Shown one piece after another: positions 1 to 9,227 of a DNA stretch of 64,000 nucleotides; position 1 is the first letter of the stretch, and each line of letters begins with the position of its first letter. Made by a program: the position numbers and the translations under genes. This DNA is from Rhizobium tibeticum (GTDB lineage Bacteria > Pseudomonadota > Alphaproteobacteria > Rhizobiales > Rhizobiaceae), in NCBI RefSeq assembly GCF_900110205.1, contig NZ_FOCV01000005.1, positions 124,001 through 188,000 of the forward strand. Direction: 5' to 3'. Below the pieces are notes generated by a model. That model was not told the DNA's origin, ran no database searches, and saw only the letters and a program-made list of their open reading frames with translations.

Positions 1-1
1 G

Positions 2-250
2 CAGGCCGCCACCTCGGCTGGCGTTCACCTGAACGGCATGCTTCACCAGGGCGATTTTCTTGTCGGCCTCGGCATTCTCGATCGCGCAGCGGCGCTTGGC
101 CGAGACCGGGAAGCACATACGCGCCAGATTATCCAAACCGCCGTCGATCGACTGGCCGGCGAAGGCGAAGGGCGCATGGGCGAACTCTTCAAGGTCATGG
201 CGGTCTCTCACCCGGCCGTGGATTTGATGCCCTTCCGTCCAGCGGATTGA
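2..250 (+). CDS. MidA/NDUFAF7-family SAM-dependent methyltransferase, C-terminal part
   Basis: Only the last 82 codons are present; the gene enters from the left edge in frame with position 2 and stops at a TGA at 248-250. The segment ends in MGELFKVMAVSHP, which resembles the C-terminus of COG1565 (MidA/NDUFAF7) methyltransferases, where the mitochondrial member methylates an arginine of a complex I subunit. The catalytic domain lies outside the window, so the name rests on the tail and on the downstream pgeF, a usual neighbour in rhizobia. Confidence 0.65.
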   Translation, partial: QAATSAGVHLNGMLHQGDFLVGLGILDRAAALGRDREAHTRQIIQTAVDRLAGEGEGRMGELFKVMAVSHPAVDLMPFRPAD

Positions 251-346
251 CAGAAGAAGCGCCGCTGGGCCAACATCCGCCGCAACCGACGGGCTTTGCC
301 ATCCGAAAATGGCGGATCAGCAGTTCAAGCAATCTTGGAAGTTTTA

Positions 347-1141
347 ATGACACAAGCAGCATCTCCGGCACCGATCCAAAGCACGCTGCTGAACGAGACA
401 ACCGGTGACGCGATTCTCCATGGCTATTTTACGCGGGAAGGCGGCGTTTCGCACGGCATCTATCGCGGCCTGAATGTTGGCCTCGGCTCGAACGACGAGC
501 GCGAGAAGGTTCAGGAGAACCGCCGCCGTGTGGCAAACTGGTTTGAGTTGCCTGTCGAGCGTCTCGCTACCGTGCATCAGGTCCACTCTCCCGATGTGGT
601 CATCGTCGATAAAAACTATGACGGATCGCGCCCAGCAGCAGATGCGATGGTAACGGCAACCCCCGGCATAGCGCTTGGCGTTCTGGCAGCCGACTGCGGG
701 CCCATCCTTTTCGCCGACGCGACGAACGGTGTCATCGGTGCCGCTCATGCCGGTTGGAAAGGCGTCCTAACCGGCGTATTGGAGAACACGATTGCCGCCA
801 TGGTCCGACTTGGCGCGAAGCGGGAGGCAATCGTTGCCTGCCTCGGGCCATCGATCAGCCAGGCAAGCTACGAGGTCGGCCCGGAATTTGTGGAGCGCTT
901 TGTCACACAGGATCCATCGTACGAGCGCTACTTCCTGTCCTCAGCAAAGCCCGGGCACGCGATGTTCGACCTGCCGGCGCTGACTGTCGATCGGCTGCGC
1001 ATCGCCGGTGTCCGCGCAGAAACCCTGGGGATCTGCACTTATCCCGACACCGAGCGTTTCTTCTCTTATCGCCGGACCACACATAACAAGGAGCCGGATT
1101 ACGGCCGGCAAATTTCTGCAATCGCAATCAGGGAGATTTAA
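347..1141 (+). CDS. pgeF: Peptidoglycan editing factor PgeF (YfiH/DUF152, 'polyphenol oxidase' family)
   Basis: The 264-residue protein spans the full YfiH/PgeF fold. In E. coli this family corrects peptidoglycan precursors carrying L-Ser in place of L-Ala; relatives were named laccases or purine nucleoside phosphorylases. The three expected zinc ligands are present: His80 (in VHQVHSPDV), Cys117 (AADCGP) and His134 (HAGWKG), with the family's spacing. I chose the ATG at 347 because GGAAG lies 5 bases upstream; an in-frame start at 296 would add 17 residues unlike the family. It probably shares a transcript with the methyltransferase upstream and with the hydrolase 5 bp downstream. Confidence 0.9.
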   Translation: MTQAASPAPIQSTLLNETTGDAILHGYFTREGGVSHGIYRGLNVGLGSNDEREKVQENRRRVANWFELPVERLATVHQVHSPDVVIVDKNYDGSRPAADAMVTATPGIALGVLAADCGPILFADATNGVIGAAHAGWKGVLTGVLENTIAAMVRLGAKREAIVACLGPSISQASYEVGPEFVERFVTQDPSYERYFLSSAKPGHAMFDLPALTVDRLRIAGVRAETLGICTYPDTERFFSYRRTTHNKEPDYGRQISAIAIREI

Positions 1142-1146
1142 GCGGC

Positions 1147-2298
1147 ATGGCCCTGCACTTCGACAGACCCGAATTCGCCGTCCGCCTCGCACGTCTGACC
1201 GACAGGATGCGCGAAGAAAAGCTGGACGCGCTGCTGCTCTTTGCGCAGGAAAGCATGTACTGGCTGACCGGCTACGACACCTTCGGCTACTGCTTCTTCC
1301 AGACGCTTGTCGTCAAGGCCGACGGGACAATGGCCTTGATCACGCGCTCCGCCGACCTGCGCCAGGCCAAGCACACCTCTATCTTGGAAAATGTCCAAAT
1401 CTGGGTCGACCGCGTGAATGCCGACCCGACCGTCGACCTCAGGAACCTGTTGGTCGAGATGGACCTGCTCGGCGCCAGGATCGGCGTCGAGTACGATACC
1501 CATGGCATGACGGGCCGCGTTGCCCGGATGCTCGATGCGCAGTTGACGTCGTTCGGACAGATTGTCGACGCCTCCTATCTCGTCAGCCGCCTGAGATTGA
1601 TCAAAAGCCCGGCCGAAGTCGCGTATGTCGAACGCGCGGCCGCCCTGGCCGACGATGCGCTCGATGCGGCGCTGGCGCTGACCAAGCCAGGTGCGGACGA
1701 AGCCGACATTCTGGCCGCCATGCAGGGCGCCGTCTTTGCCGGTGGCGGCGACTACCCGGCGAACGAATTCATCATTGGCTCCGCCGAGGACGCGCTGCTG
1801 TGCCGCTACAAGGCCGGCCGCCGCAAGCTCGATGCGAACGATCAGCTGACGCTCGAATGGGCGGGCGCTTACGCGCACTACCATGCGGCAATGATGCGTA
1901 CCATCGTCATCGGCGAACCGAACTATCGCCACCGGGAACTCTACAATGCCTGCTTCGAGACGATCCAGGCGATCGAGACCGTCCTCAAGCCGGGCCGTAG
2001 CTTCGGCGATGTTTTCGATACGCACGCGAAAATCATGGATGAACGAGGTCTTTCCCGCCACCGTCTCAATGCCTGCGGCTACTCTCTGGGCGCCCGTTTC
2101 TCGCCGTCCTGGATGGAGCATCAGATGTTCCACGTCGGAAATCCGCAGCCGATCGAGCCGAGCATGTCGCTCTTCGTGCACATGATCATCATGGATTCCG
2201 ACACGGGAACGGCGATGACCCTCGGGCAGACCTATCTGACGACCGACGACGTGCCCCGCGCCCTTTCGCGCCACTTTCTGGACTTCATCAACGTCTGA
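1147..2298 (+). CDS. M24 (pita-bread fold) hydrolase, creatinase/Xaa-Pro peptidase-like, metal ligands missing
   Basis: A 383-residue protein with an N-terminal creatinase-type domain (about 1-150) and a C-terminal pita-bread domain (about 160-383), 5 bp behind pgeF. In metal-dependent M24 peptidases the ligands are Asp, Asp, His, Glu, Glu. Here the first block reads LEWAGAYAHYHAAMMRT, so the two Asp positions are Glu and Ala; the GHGIG-type block reads GYSLG, losing the His; the next Glu position aligns with His. This points to a metal-independent member such as creatinase or ectoine hydrolase rather than a true Xaa-Pro dipeptidase. The substrate is unknown; automatic naming as a Xaa-Pro peptidase would be unsafe. 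Confidence 0.8.
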   Translation: MALHFDRPEFAVRLARLTDRMREEKLDALLLFAQESMYWLTGYDTFGYCFFQTLVVKADGTMALITRSADLRQAKHTSILENVQIWVDRVNADPTVDLRNLLVEMDLLGARIGVEYDTHGMTGRVARMLDAQLTSFGQIVDASYLVSRLRLIKSPAEVAYVERAAALADDALDAALALTKPGADEADILAAMQGAVFAGGGDYPANEFIIGSAEDALLCRYKAGRRKLDANDQLTLEWAGAYAHYHAAMMRTIVIGEPNYRHRELYNACFETIQAIETVLKPGRSFGDVFDTHAKIMDERGLSRHRLNACGYSLGARFSPSWMEHQMFHVGNPQPIEPSMSLFVHMIIMDSDTGTAMTLGQTYLTTDDVPRALSRHFLDFINV

Positions 2299-2395
2299 CG
2301 CAAACCATTGCTGGCCAAGAATCCGGAATTGACATAGACCGGCGCCGGCCTTCATAAAGTGCATGGGGCCGGCACTGGGAAGGATGTAACGAGGG

Positions 2396-3226
2396 ATGAC
2401 GCGAGTTGCGACTGCGCCGATGCTCCTTGCCTGCTTTGCCCTATCCGCCTGCAACACCAACGATGCCCTGGTTCCCCTGGTCGACATCGGCGAACCCTCC
2501 GGAAGCATCCGTTCCTCGCCGGTAACGCAAGGCGACGTCGAGCGCATGGCAGGCGCGACGCCACGCCAGCAGGCCTTTGCTTCCGAACGGCGGTCGAACG
2601 GATATCACCCTGCCTACAACCAGACGGCTTACCGGCAGGGTTCGGGCGCACCACCAACCACGATGCAAGCCCAGGCCATGGCGCTGGAAAACGACCCGCC
2701 CCGGCCCGCCGCCGCCGCTCCGATCAAAGCCGAGACGCTGCCTGAGCCTGTGTCCAATGCCCAGGCCGAAGAAGAAGACATGGTGGAAACGCCCCCGCGT
2801 GAGCCGCCGCGGCAGCAAAACCAGACTGCCATGCTGAATACCAACTCCCCCTCGGCGCGCGGCACGACCGTCCGCTTCCTGCCGATCATCGGCGCGCCGG
2901 TCCAGGCCGTCACGCCGCTTTCGCGCCAGCTCGGGGCCGAGGCCCGCTCGCACGGGCTTTCGATCAAGAGCTCGAACGACAGCTCCAGCGCCTACATTCT
3001 GAAGGGGTATCTCTCCGCCTTTTCTGACAGCGGTAAGGTCACTGTGGTCTACGTCTGGGACGTTCTCGACGGTGGGGGCGCTCGCTTGCACCGCATACAG
3101 GGACAGGAAAGCGTGCCCTCGCAAGCGCAGGATCCCTGGGCCGGCGTTCCCGCTTCGCTCATGCAGCAAATCGCATCGAAAACCATCACCGAATTCTCGA
3201 CATGGCGCGACGCTCGTGGCGGTTAA
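2396..3226 (+). CDS. Lipoprotein of unknown function
   Basis: The 276-residue product starts with a lipoprotein signal ending in LSAC (Cys19), so it should be lipid-anchored and sorted to the inner leaflet of the outer membrane or the inner membrane. Residues 30-150 are low complexity, rich in Pro, Ala, Gln and Glu, and look disordered. Residues 160-276 look folded, with alternating hydrophobic segments (TTVRFLPIIGAPV, AYILKGYLSAFSD, VVYVWDVLDGG). I recognise no named domain with confidence. It sits between the M24 gene and prs, and a terminator-like hairpin covers its stop codon. Confidence 0.7.
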   Translation: MTRVATAPMLLACFALSACNTNDALVPLVDIGEPSGSIRSSPVTQGDVERMAGATPRQQAFASERRSNGYHPAYNQTAYRQGSGAPPTTMQAQAMALENDPPRPAAAAPIKAETLPEPVSNAQAEEEDMVETPPREPPRQQNQTAMLNTNSPSARGTTVRFLPIIGAPVQAVTPLSRQLGAEARSHGLSIKSSNDSSSAYILKGYLSAFSDSGKVTVVYVWDVLDGGGARLHRIQGQESVPSQAQDPWAGVPASLMQQIASKTITEFSTWRDARGG

Positions 3227-3240
3227 GCCACAAGCTTTTT
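3213..3240 (+). terminator. Intrinsic terminator overlapping the lipoprotein stop codon
   Basis: GTGGC (3216-3220) pairs with GCCAC (3227-3231), extended by GCT/AGC across one mismatch, and is followed by TTTTT at 3236-3240. The TAA stop (3224-3226) lies in the loop. This would separate the upstream operon from prs. Confidence 0.5.
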
Positions 3241-3332
3241 AGAAATATAGGCGCAGATAACGCCTTAGCCCTTGCATTCAGGAGCAAGCTGGCTAAAAAG
3301 CGCGGCTATCAGCAGGTAATAGGCGGACCAAG

Positions 3333-4265
<933 letters not shown>

Positions 4266-4364
4266 ACCGCTGCGAAATTCGCAACTACCGCTGAGGTTTG
4301 AACTTCCCCGGAAATGCAACTTGCGCTAGGATTTAGAAAGAAATCCAGCCGTAGGGGAAGAATA

Positions 4365-4976
4365 ATGACGCTCGCCGGATTCCTCTCGCCGCGAAAGCTC
4401 GCTCTGCTGGCGCTCATCCCGCTTCTGTCCGCCTGCACCGTCGACGTCGGGCCAAGTTATTCGCGTCCGCCGCCTCGCCCGCCCAGGCCGGCGATGTGCG
4501 GCATGGAACATGCCCCGGTCTGCGCCCAGCGCAGTGGACGTGTCGAGACCTTCACCAATGCATGCCAGGCACGCGCAGCTGGCTTCGCGATCATCAACCG
4601 CGGCCAGTGCCGCCGCCCGACCCCGATAACATCGCGTCCGCCGCCGCCTCGCGCCGCAAGCCCGCGGATGTGTACCATGGAATATGCTCCAGTCTGCGGC
4701 CAACGTGGGGCACGTGTCCAGACCTTCGCCAATGCATGCCAGGCACGCGCCGCCAACTTCACCGTCATCAGCCGCGGCCAGTGCGCCCGACAGCCCGGGA
4801 TTGCGGTGCGCCCGCAGCGTCCGGCGCCGCGACCGGCGCAGCCGGGCGGCATCTGCACACGCGAGTATCGGCCGGTCTGCGGCCAGCGCGGCTCTGAGAT
4901 GCGGACCTTCCCGAACGCTTGCGAAGCAAGCAACAGCGGTTTCCGCATCATGAGCCAGGGCGCGTGCCGGCGGTGA
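4365..4976 (+). CDS. Lipoprotein with three tandem Kazal-like repeats
   Basis: The 203-residue product has a lipoprotein signal ending in LSAC, a short Pro/Arg-rich linker, then three repeats starting near residues 44, 102 and 162. Each repeat is about 38 residues with four Cys in the pattern C-x3-E(H/Y)xPVC, TFxNAC, GQC or GAC, which matches Kazal-type serine protease inhibitor modules in reduced form. Repeats are joined by Pro/Arg-rich linkers. The ATG at 4365 is preceded by AGGGGAAG with a 4-base gap; the in-frame ATG at 4314 lacks this. A role as a surface or periplasmic protease inhibitor is inference from the family. The linkers and repeats suggest internal duplication. Confidence 0.85.
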   Translation: MTLAGFLSPRKLALLALIPLLSACTVDVGPSYSRPPPRPPRPAMCGMEHAPVCAQRSGRVETFTNACQARAAGFAIINRGQCRRPTPITSRPPPPRAASPRMCTMEYAPVCGQRGARVQTFANACQARAANFTVISRGQCARQPGIAVRPQRPAPRPAQPGGICTREYRPVCGQRGSEMRTFPNACEASNSGFRIMSQGACRR

Positions 4977-5080
4977 AGCAGCAACCCTCATAGGCGGCTT
5001 GCGCTTCCGCCTGCGCGAAAGCGCGTCTGTCGAAATGGAATTCGGTCCTGACAAGCGGAGCTGAAAGCTCGCGACGCGTG

Positions 5081-5758
5081 TTAGGCGGCAATGTGCGATG
5101 CCGCCGACATGACTTCTTCGGGGGCCGGTACGCCGAACATGTGTCGACCGTCGTCCGCGACTTCAGTGAAACACCATCTGACGACGCCATCGCGGTCGAG
5201 CAGGAATTCACCGACCAACTGGCCCTCTCCCGTTGCGATCATGCGCTTATCGTCGTCGGTGAATTCGTAGCCATCGGCATTGTCGAGGAATTCGACAGCC
5301 GCCATCGGCGCCATCGGCTGAGGCAGATCGGGGATGTCGACGCGCATCGAGGTCAGAGTGTCGAGACTGACCTTATAAGGCCAGACCGTCTCCGACTGCG
5401 TGAACTCGAGATTGGGAAGGCCGAAGGCGCGATGCGATATCCGGTCGGGATCGGATGCGGCCACCAGATTGGGCAAGGGGTGGTAACGGAAATAGAGGCG
5501 CGCTCGGTCGATGGGCGTGTTGACGATCGTCAGGCTTTCGACCCCCTTTTGCTGGAGATCACCCGCAAGGCTCGCCATCGAGGCGATTTGCCGCCGGCAG
5601 AATGGACAGTGGAGCCCGCGAAACAGGCCGACCAGCACAGGCTTCTGCCCCCGGAAGTCATCGATCGATATCTTGCCCTGACGCGTGATCGCATCGAGAA
5701 TGACGTTCGGCGCGCGGTCGCCGGGCTGCAGCGGTCTTTCGCTTTGATTTTCGGACAT
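5081..5758 (-). CDS. Peroxiredoxin-like AhpC/TSA (redoxin) family protein
   Basis: A 225-residue cytoplasmic protein with a thioredoxin fold: LQPGDRAPNVILDA (about 10-25), then GLFRGLHCPFCRRQI (about 45-60) carrying a CxxC pair where peroxiredoxins have the peroxidatic Cys, followed by the ASLAGDLQQKGVESL helix-strand. It lacks the classical PxxxT(S)xxC context, so it may be a thiol-disulfide or atypical peroxidase. The start at 5758 is fixed by GGGAGGCTATC directly upstream; the longer open frame to 5908 would run into the neighbouring cyclase gene. It lies 88 bp downstream of that gene on the same strand. Confidence 0.75.
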   Translation of the reverse strand: MSENQSERPLQPGDRAPNVILDAITRQGKISIDDFRGQKPVLVGLFRGLHCPFCRRQIASMASLAGDLQQKGVESLTIVNTPIDRARLYFRYHPLPNLVAASDPDRISHRAFGLPNLEFTQSETVWPYKVSLDTLTSMRVDIPDLPQPMAPMAAVEFLDNADGYEFTDDDKRMIATGEGQLVGEFLLDRDGVVRWCFTEVADDGRHMFGVPAPEEVMSAASHIAA

Positions 5759-5846
5759 GATAGCCTCCCTCACAGACGCGTCGGCGAGACGCCGAGCAGA
5801 AGAACAAAAATAGCGAAAATTCAACACCTTACCTGTCGGCGCTGAA

Positions 5847-8800
5847 TCAATCCAGGAAGGGCAACACGACCAGTGCGTCGGGATCCAGCCCATGCCTGAC
5901 GCAAACATCCTGGGCGAGCGAAAAGTATCGCTCCGCCTCGGCCATATCGTCTTTTTCCAGGTTCAATGTCGCAAGCCCATCATAGCATGGAAAGAGCAGC
6001 TGTGGTTCGCCGATTTCACGCGCGAGCTGAAGCGCTTCCTCATAATAATTCCAGGCCAGGTCCGGTTCGCCGTGACATTGATGGATCTGTCCAAGGACGA
6101 TGAGCGGCACCGCCAGGTGATCGCGCTGATCGAGCGCCCGGTCGATCTCGATCGCCCGCTCCGCCGCCGGCACTCCCTCCTTGGCGCAGTTGTCCGTGAA
6201 GGTGCAGCAGGCAACGGCGAGATTGGCGTAAAGCCGTGCTTGAAAGCCGAGGTCGGAAATGCGCTTAGCAACGTCGAGGCCTTGGCGACACACATCGATG
6301 GCACGCCTTGGATCGACGATCGTGTAGAGTACGCCGAGATTGGAATAGGCACGGCAGGCGGCGCCAAGAAGTCCCGCCGTTTCGGCAACCTCCAGGCTTC
6401 GCTCGACTTCGCGCACGGCCTCGAGATGCTGTCCGAGCCGCGCCAGTGCCACGCCTTTCGTATTCAGCGCCTCGGCGCGCACCTGTGCTGCTTCCACGGC
6501 GACGGGACCCCCGTCATCAAAGGCTGCCGTGCTGAGGCAGGATAGCGCATCGTCGGCCCAGCGTGCTGCTGCGCTTTGATCGCCCATGCGGAAGGCAAGA
6601 TGTCCGCGTTCCTGCAGCAGATGCGCAAGCTCGATGGGCGCAGCGCTCTCGCTCAGCAGCGAGGCAGCCTGTGCATAGTCGGCGTCCGCAAGATCGCTTC
6701 TGCCGGCTGCGAGATTGAGGCGACCGAGCTTGCGCAGGATCCGTGCCGCCCCGGGTTGATCACCAGCTTTCCTCAGGGTCGTCAGTGCGCGCCCATAGTG
6801 TTCACGTGCCGCATCCCGCTCTCCCGCCGGTCCGCAGAGATCGGCGAACCGCTCATGAAGGGCAAGCAATTCCGCACCGGCCTGTGGCTTATCCGAAATC
6901 GCCGCAAGCGCCTCGCGGTAGAGGCGCATTGCATCGTCATTGGCATAGGTCTTGCGGGCAAGATCGCCCGCTGCCATGAGATATTGGGCGCCCTTACCCG
7001 TCTCGTCGGCCCGGCAGTAGTGACGGCCGAGTTGTGCGATGTCCTCAAGCCGAGCGGGTATGCCATCATGCATCCGCTCGATGGCCGCGCCGATGCGCGC
7101 GTGCAGCTGCTTGCGGCGCTGCAGCAAGAGATTGCCATAGATGGCATCGTGCAATAGCTGTTGCGGAAAGCGATAGGAGATCGCCTTTGTCGAAGCAGCA
7201 CCGGGCGTTTCCTCGACGATCTCCGCCTGGCAGAGATAGTCCAGCCCATGCTCGATACGGGCTGCATCAAAAGCGACGGCGTGAAGCAGCGCCAGATCGA
7301 AGCGCGGACCGATGACGGCGGCTTCCTGCGCCAAACGCTTGACGTCGGGCGGCAGACGGTCGACGCGTGCAAGCAGCATCGCTTGCAGGCTCATCGGTAT
7401 CTCGCTTCCTATTTCAGCATTGGCGACATGCCAACATCCGCCCTCGGAATGCAGCACGCCCGTCTCGATCAGGGCCCGAACGATCTCCTCTATGAACAGC
7501 GGGTTGCCCCCCGCCCGCGCGAGAATTCGTGAGCGCGTTTTCGCTGGCACGGAACTGTCCGCGCCAAAGAACTGATCCAGCAGCGCCTCGCCATCCTGAA
7601 CCGAAAGCGGCGCGAGCCGCATGAGCGTACGGTTGATCCGGCTTGACTCCAAGCCCTCCCCTTCAGCAACCGATCGCCCTGTTGTCAGCATCATCAGGCG
7701 CGTTCGCTCCAACCTGTCCAGCACAAAGCGAAGCGCCTCGATCGAAGCCGCATCCGCCCAGTGAAGATCCTCCACCACCAGCAACAGCGGACTGAGCGAC
7801 AGCCGCCGCTCGAAAATGGTGCGCGTGGCATAAAAGATCTGCCTGCGCAGTTGCTCCGGCTCCACGTGGCGCAGCGCTCCATCGGGATCGCCGAGGCCAA
7901 AGACGTAAGACAAAAGCGGCGTCAGACCGGCAACCTCGCTCTCGCTGAAGCCTAGGTCGATCAATCCTGATGCCAGCAGTTCCGCCGTCCGGGCTGCGGT
8001 TTCCCGCTCGGCTATTGCGTAGGCGCTTCGTAGAACGGCCGCGAGCGTGCCGTAGGACTGTTCGCCAAGCGGCGAGCAGACGGCGCGGCGCACAACAACA
8101 TGACGAAATCGCTCTTTTTCGGCGACGGTCTCCAGGAACTCCCTGACCAGCCTTGACTTGCCGATGCCGGCCTCGCCGATGAGCTGGACGAGTTGCGCAT
8201 TGCCGCCACAGGCAAAATCCAGGCAATCGGACATCCGCGACAGTTCTGCGTCACGCCCGATGAGTTCGGCGTGTAGTCCAAGGCTTTCCAATCCGCGCGC
8301 GGTGTGGGGCGTCTCCATCCGCCCGAGGAGACGATGCACCTGTACATTGCCCGTCTTCCCGCGAAGGGCCAGCGAACCGAGATTTTCGAAGGCGAATGCA
8401 TGCAGCGTCAGGCGGTATGTCACCGGCCCGACCAGTATCTCGCCCGGACCGGCTAGGCTTTGCAGCCGTTGCGCTGTGTTCACTGTATCGCCAGTCACGG
8501 AGTAGGATCGCGCCGCCGCCGCCCCGAAACCACCGCTAACCACCGGTCCGGTGTTGATACCGACATGCAACTGCAGCGGATCACCACCGACCAGATCCAG
8601 CCATTTGGCGCCAAGACGGTCGGCCCCCGCAATCATGTCGAGCGCTGCGCAAAGCGCGCGATCGGGATCATCCTCATGCGCCGTCGGCGCACCGAATAGC
8701 GCAAGCAGCGCATCCCCCACAAACTTGTCGACAAAGCCGCCGTAAGCCTCCACCGCTCGCGTCAGTTCCTCGAACAGCTCGTTTTGCAGCGAGCGCATGA

Positions 8801-9107
8801 GCTCGGGATCTGTTCTCTCGCTGAGAGCAGTAAAACCACAGAGATCCGCAAACAGAACCGTCAGCGGACGCCGATCAGCGGCATCATCAGGCGTCGATGT
8901 ATGCGCGAGCGCAAGCGGCAGCGGTTCGCCAGGAGCTGCACGAACGTCGTCGGCTCGCCCGAGGGCTGCTCCACATTTCGGGCAAAACGCGAAATCGGGC
9001 TGGCAGGCCTCGCCACAGGAGGCGCAGACGACAGGTTGTCTTGCGCCGCACTTCGGGCAGAACGCAAAACTGCTTTCGATCGCAAAACCACAGGCGGCAC
9101 AATTCAT
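5847..9107 (-). CDS. Double zinc ribbon - class III adenylate/guanylate cyclase - AAA ATPase - TPR protein
   Basis: A 1086-residue multidomain protein. Residues 1-50 hold four CxxC pairs forming a double zinc ribbon. Residues about 75-240 are a class III nucleotidyl cyclase: FADLCGF and VGDALLALFG supply the metal Asp residues, the Lys of DKFVGD is the usual substrate-specifying Lys, and GDTVNTAQR carries the Asn and Arg needed for catalysis, so the domain looks active. Residues about 275-560 form an AAA/STAND-type ATPase with Walker A GEAGIGKS and Walker B LLLVVEDLHWAD. The remainder is helical repeats of TPR type (about 670-1080). No signal peptide or membrane segment is seen. Such proteins may couple a sensed ligand or partner to cAMP synthesis; the trigger is unknown. 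Confidence 0.88.
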   Translation of the reverse strand: MNCAACGFAIESSFAFCPKCGARQPVVCASCGEACQPDFAFCPKCGAALGRADDVRAAPGEPLPLALAHTSTPDDAADRRPLTVLFADLCGFTALSERTDPELMRSLQNELFEELTRAVEAYGGFVDKFVGDALLALFGAPTAHEDDPDRALCAALDMIAGADRLGAKWLDLVGGDPLQLHVGINTGPVVSGGFGAAAARSYSVTGDTVNTAQRLQSLAGPGEILVGPVTYRLTLHAFAFENLGSLALRGKTGNVQVHRLLGRMETPHTARGLESLGLHAELIGRDAELSRMSDCLDFACGGNAQLVQLIGEAGIGKSRLVREFLETVAEKERFRHVVVRRAVCSPLGEQSYGTLAAVLRSAYAIAERETAARTAELLASGLIDLGFSESEVAGLTPLLSYVFGLGDPDGALRHVEPEQLRRQIFYATRTIFERRLSLSPLLLVVEDLHWADAASIEALRFVLDRLERTRLMMLTTGRSVAEGEGLESSRINRTLMRLAPLSVQDGEALLDQFFGADSSVPAKTRSRILARAGGNPLFIEEIVRALIETGVLHSEGGCWHVANAEIGSEIPMSLQAMLLARVDRLPPDVKRLAQEAAVIGPRFDLALLHAVAFDAARIEHGLDYLCQAEIVEETPGAASTKAISYRFPQQLLHDAIYGNLLLQRRKQLHARIGAAIERMHDGIPARLEDIAQLGRHYCRADETGKGAQYLMAAGDLARKTYANDDAMRLYREALAAISDKPQAGAELLALHERFADLCGPAGERDAAREHYGRALTTLRKAGDQPGAARILRKLGRLNLAAGRSDLADADYAQAASLLSESAAPIELAHLLQERGHLAFRMGDQSAAARWADDALSCLSTAAFDDGGPVAVEAAQVRAEALNTKGVALARLGQHLEAVREVERSLEVAETAGLLGAACRAYSNLGVLYTIVDPRRAIDVCRQGLDVAKRISDLGFQARLYANLAVACCTFTDNCAKEGVPAAERAIEIDRALDQRDHLAVPLIVLGQIHQCHGEPDLAWNYYEEALQLAREIGEPQLLFPCYDGLATLNLEKDDMAEAERYFSLAQDVCVRHGLDPDALVVLPFLD

Positions 9108-9227
9108 CGGCCTGCCCCCAGGACGCGCACCGGCCCCCGCCCGGGAGCCTACGCTAGCGAGACAGAATGAACCTGCCGCGAATGCGCCGCAAGAGGTGCG
9201 GCGGCGCTTGACGCTGGGACGGCAAAC

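Noticed and set aside
4271..4283. Palindrome after prs as a terminator
   Set aside because: TGCGAA-A-TTCGCA has almost no loop and no T tract.
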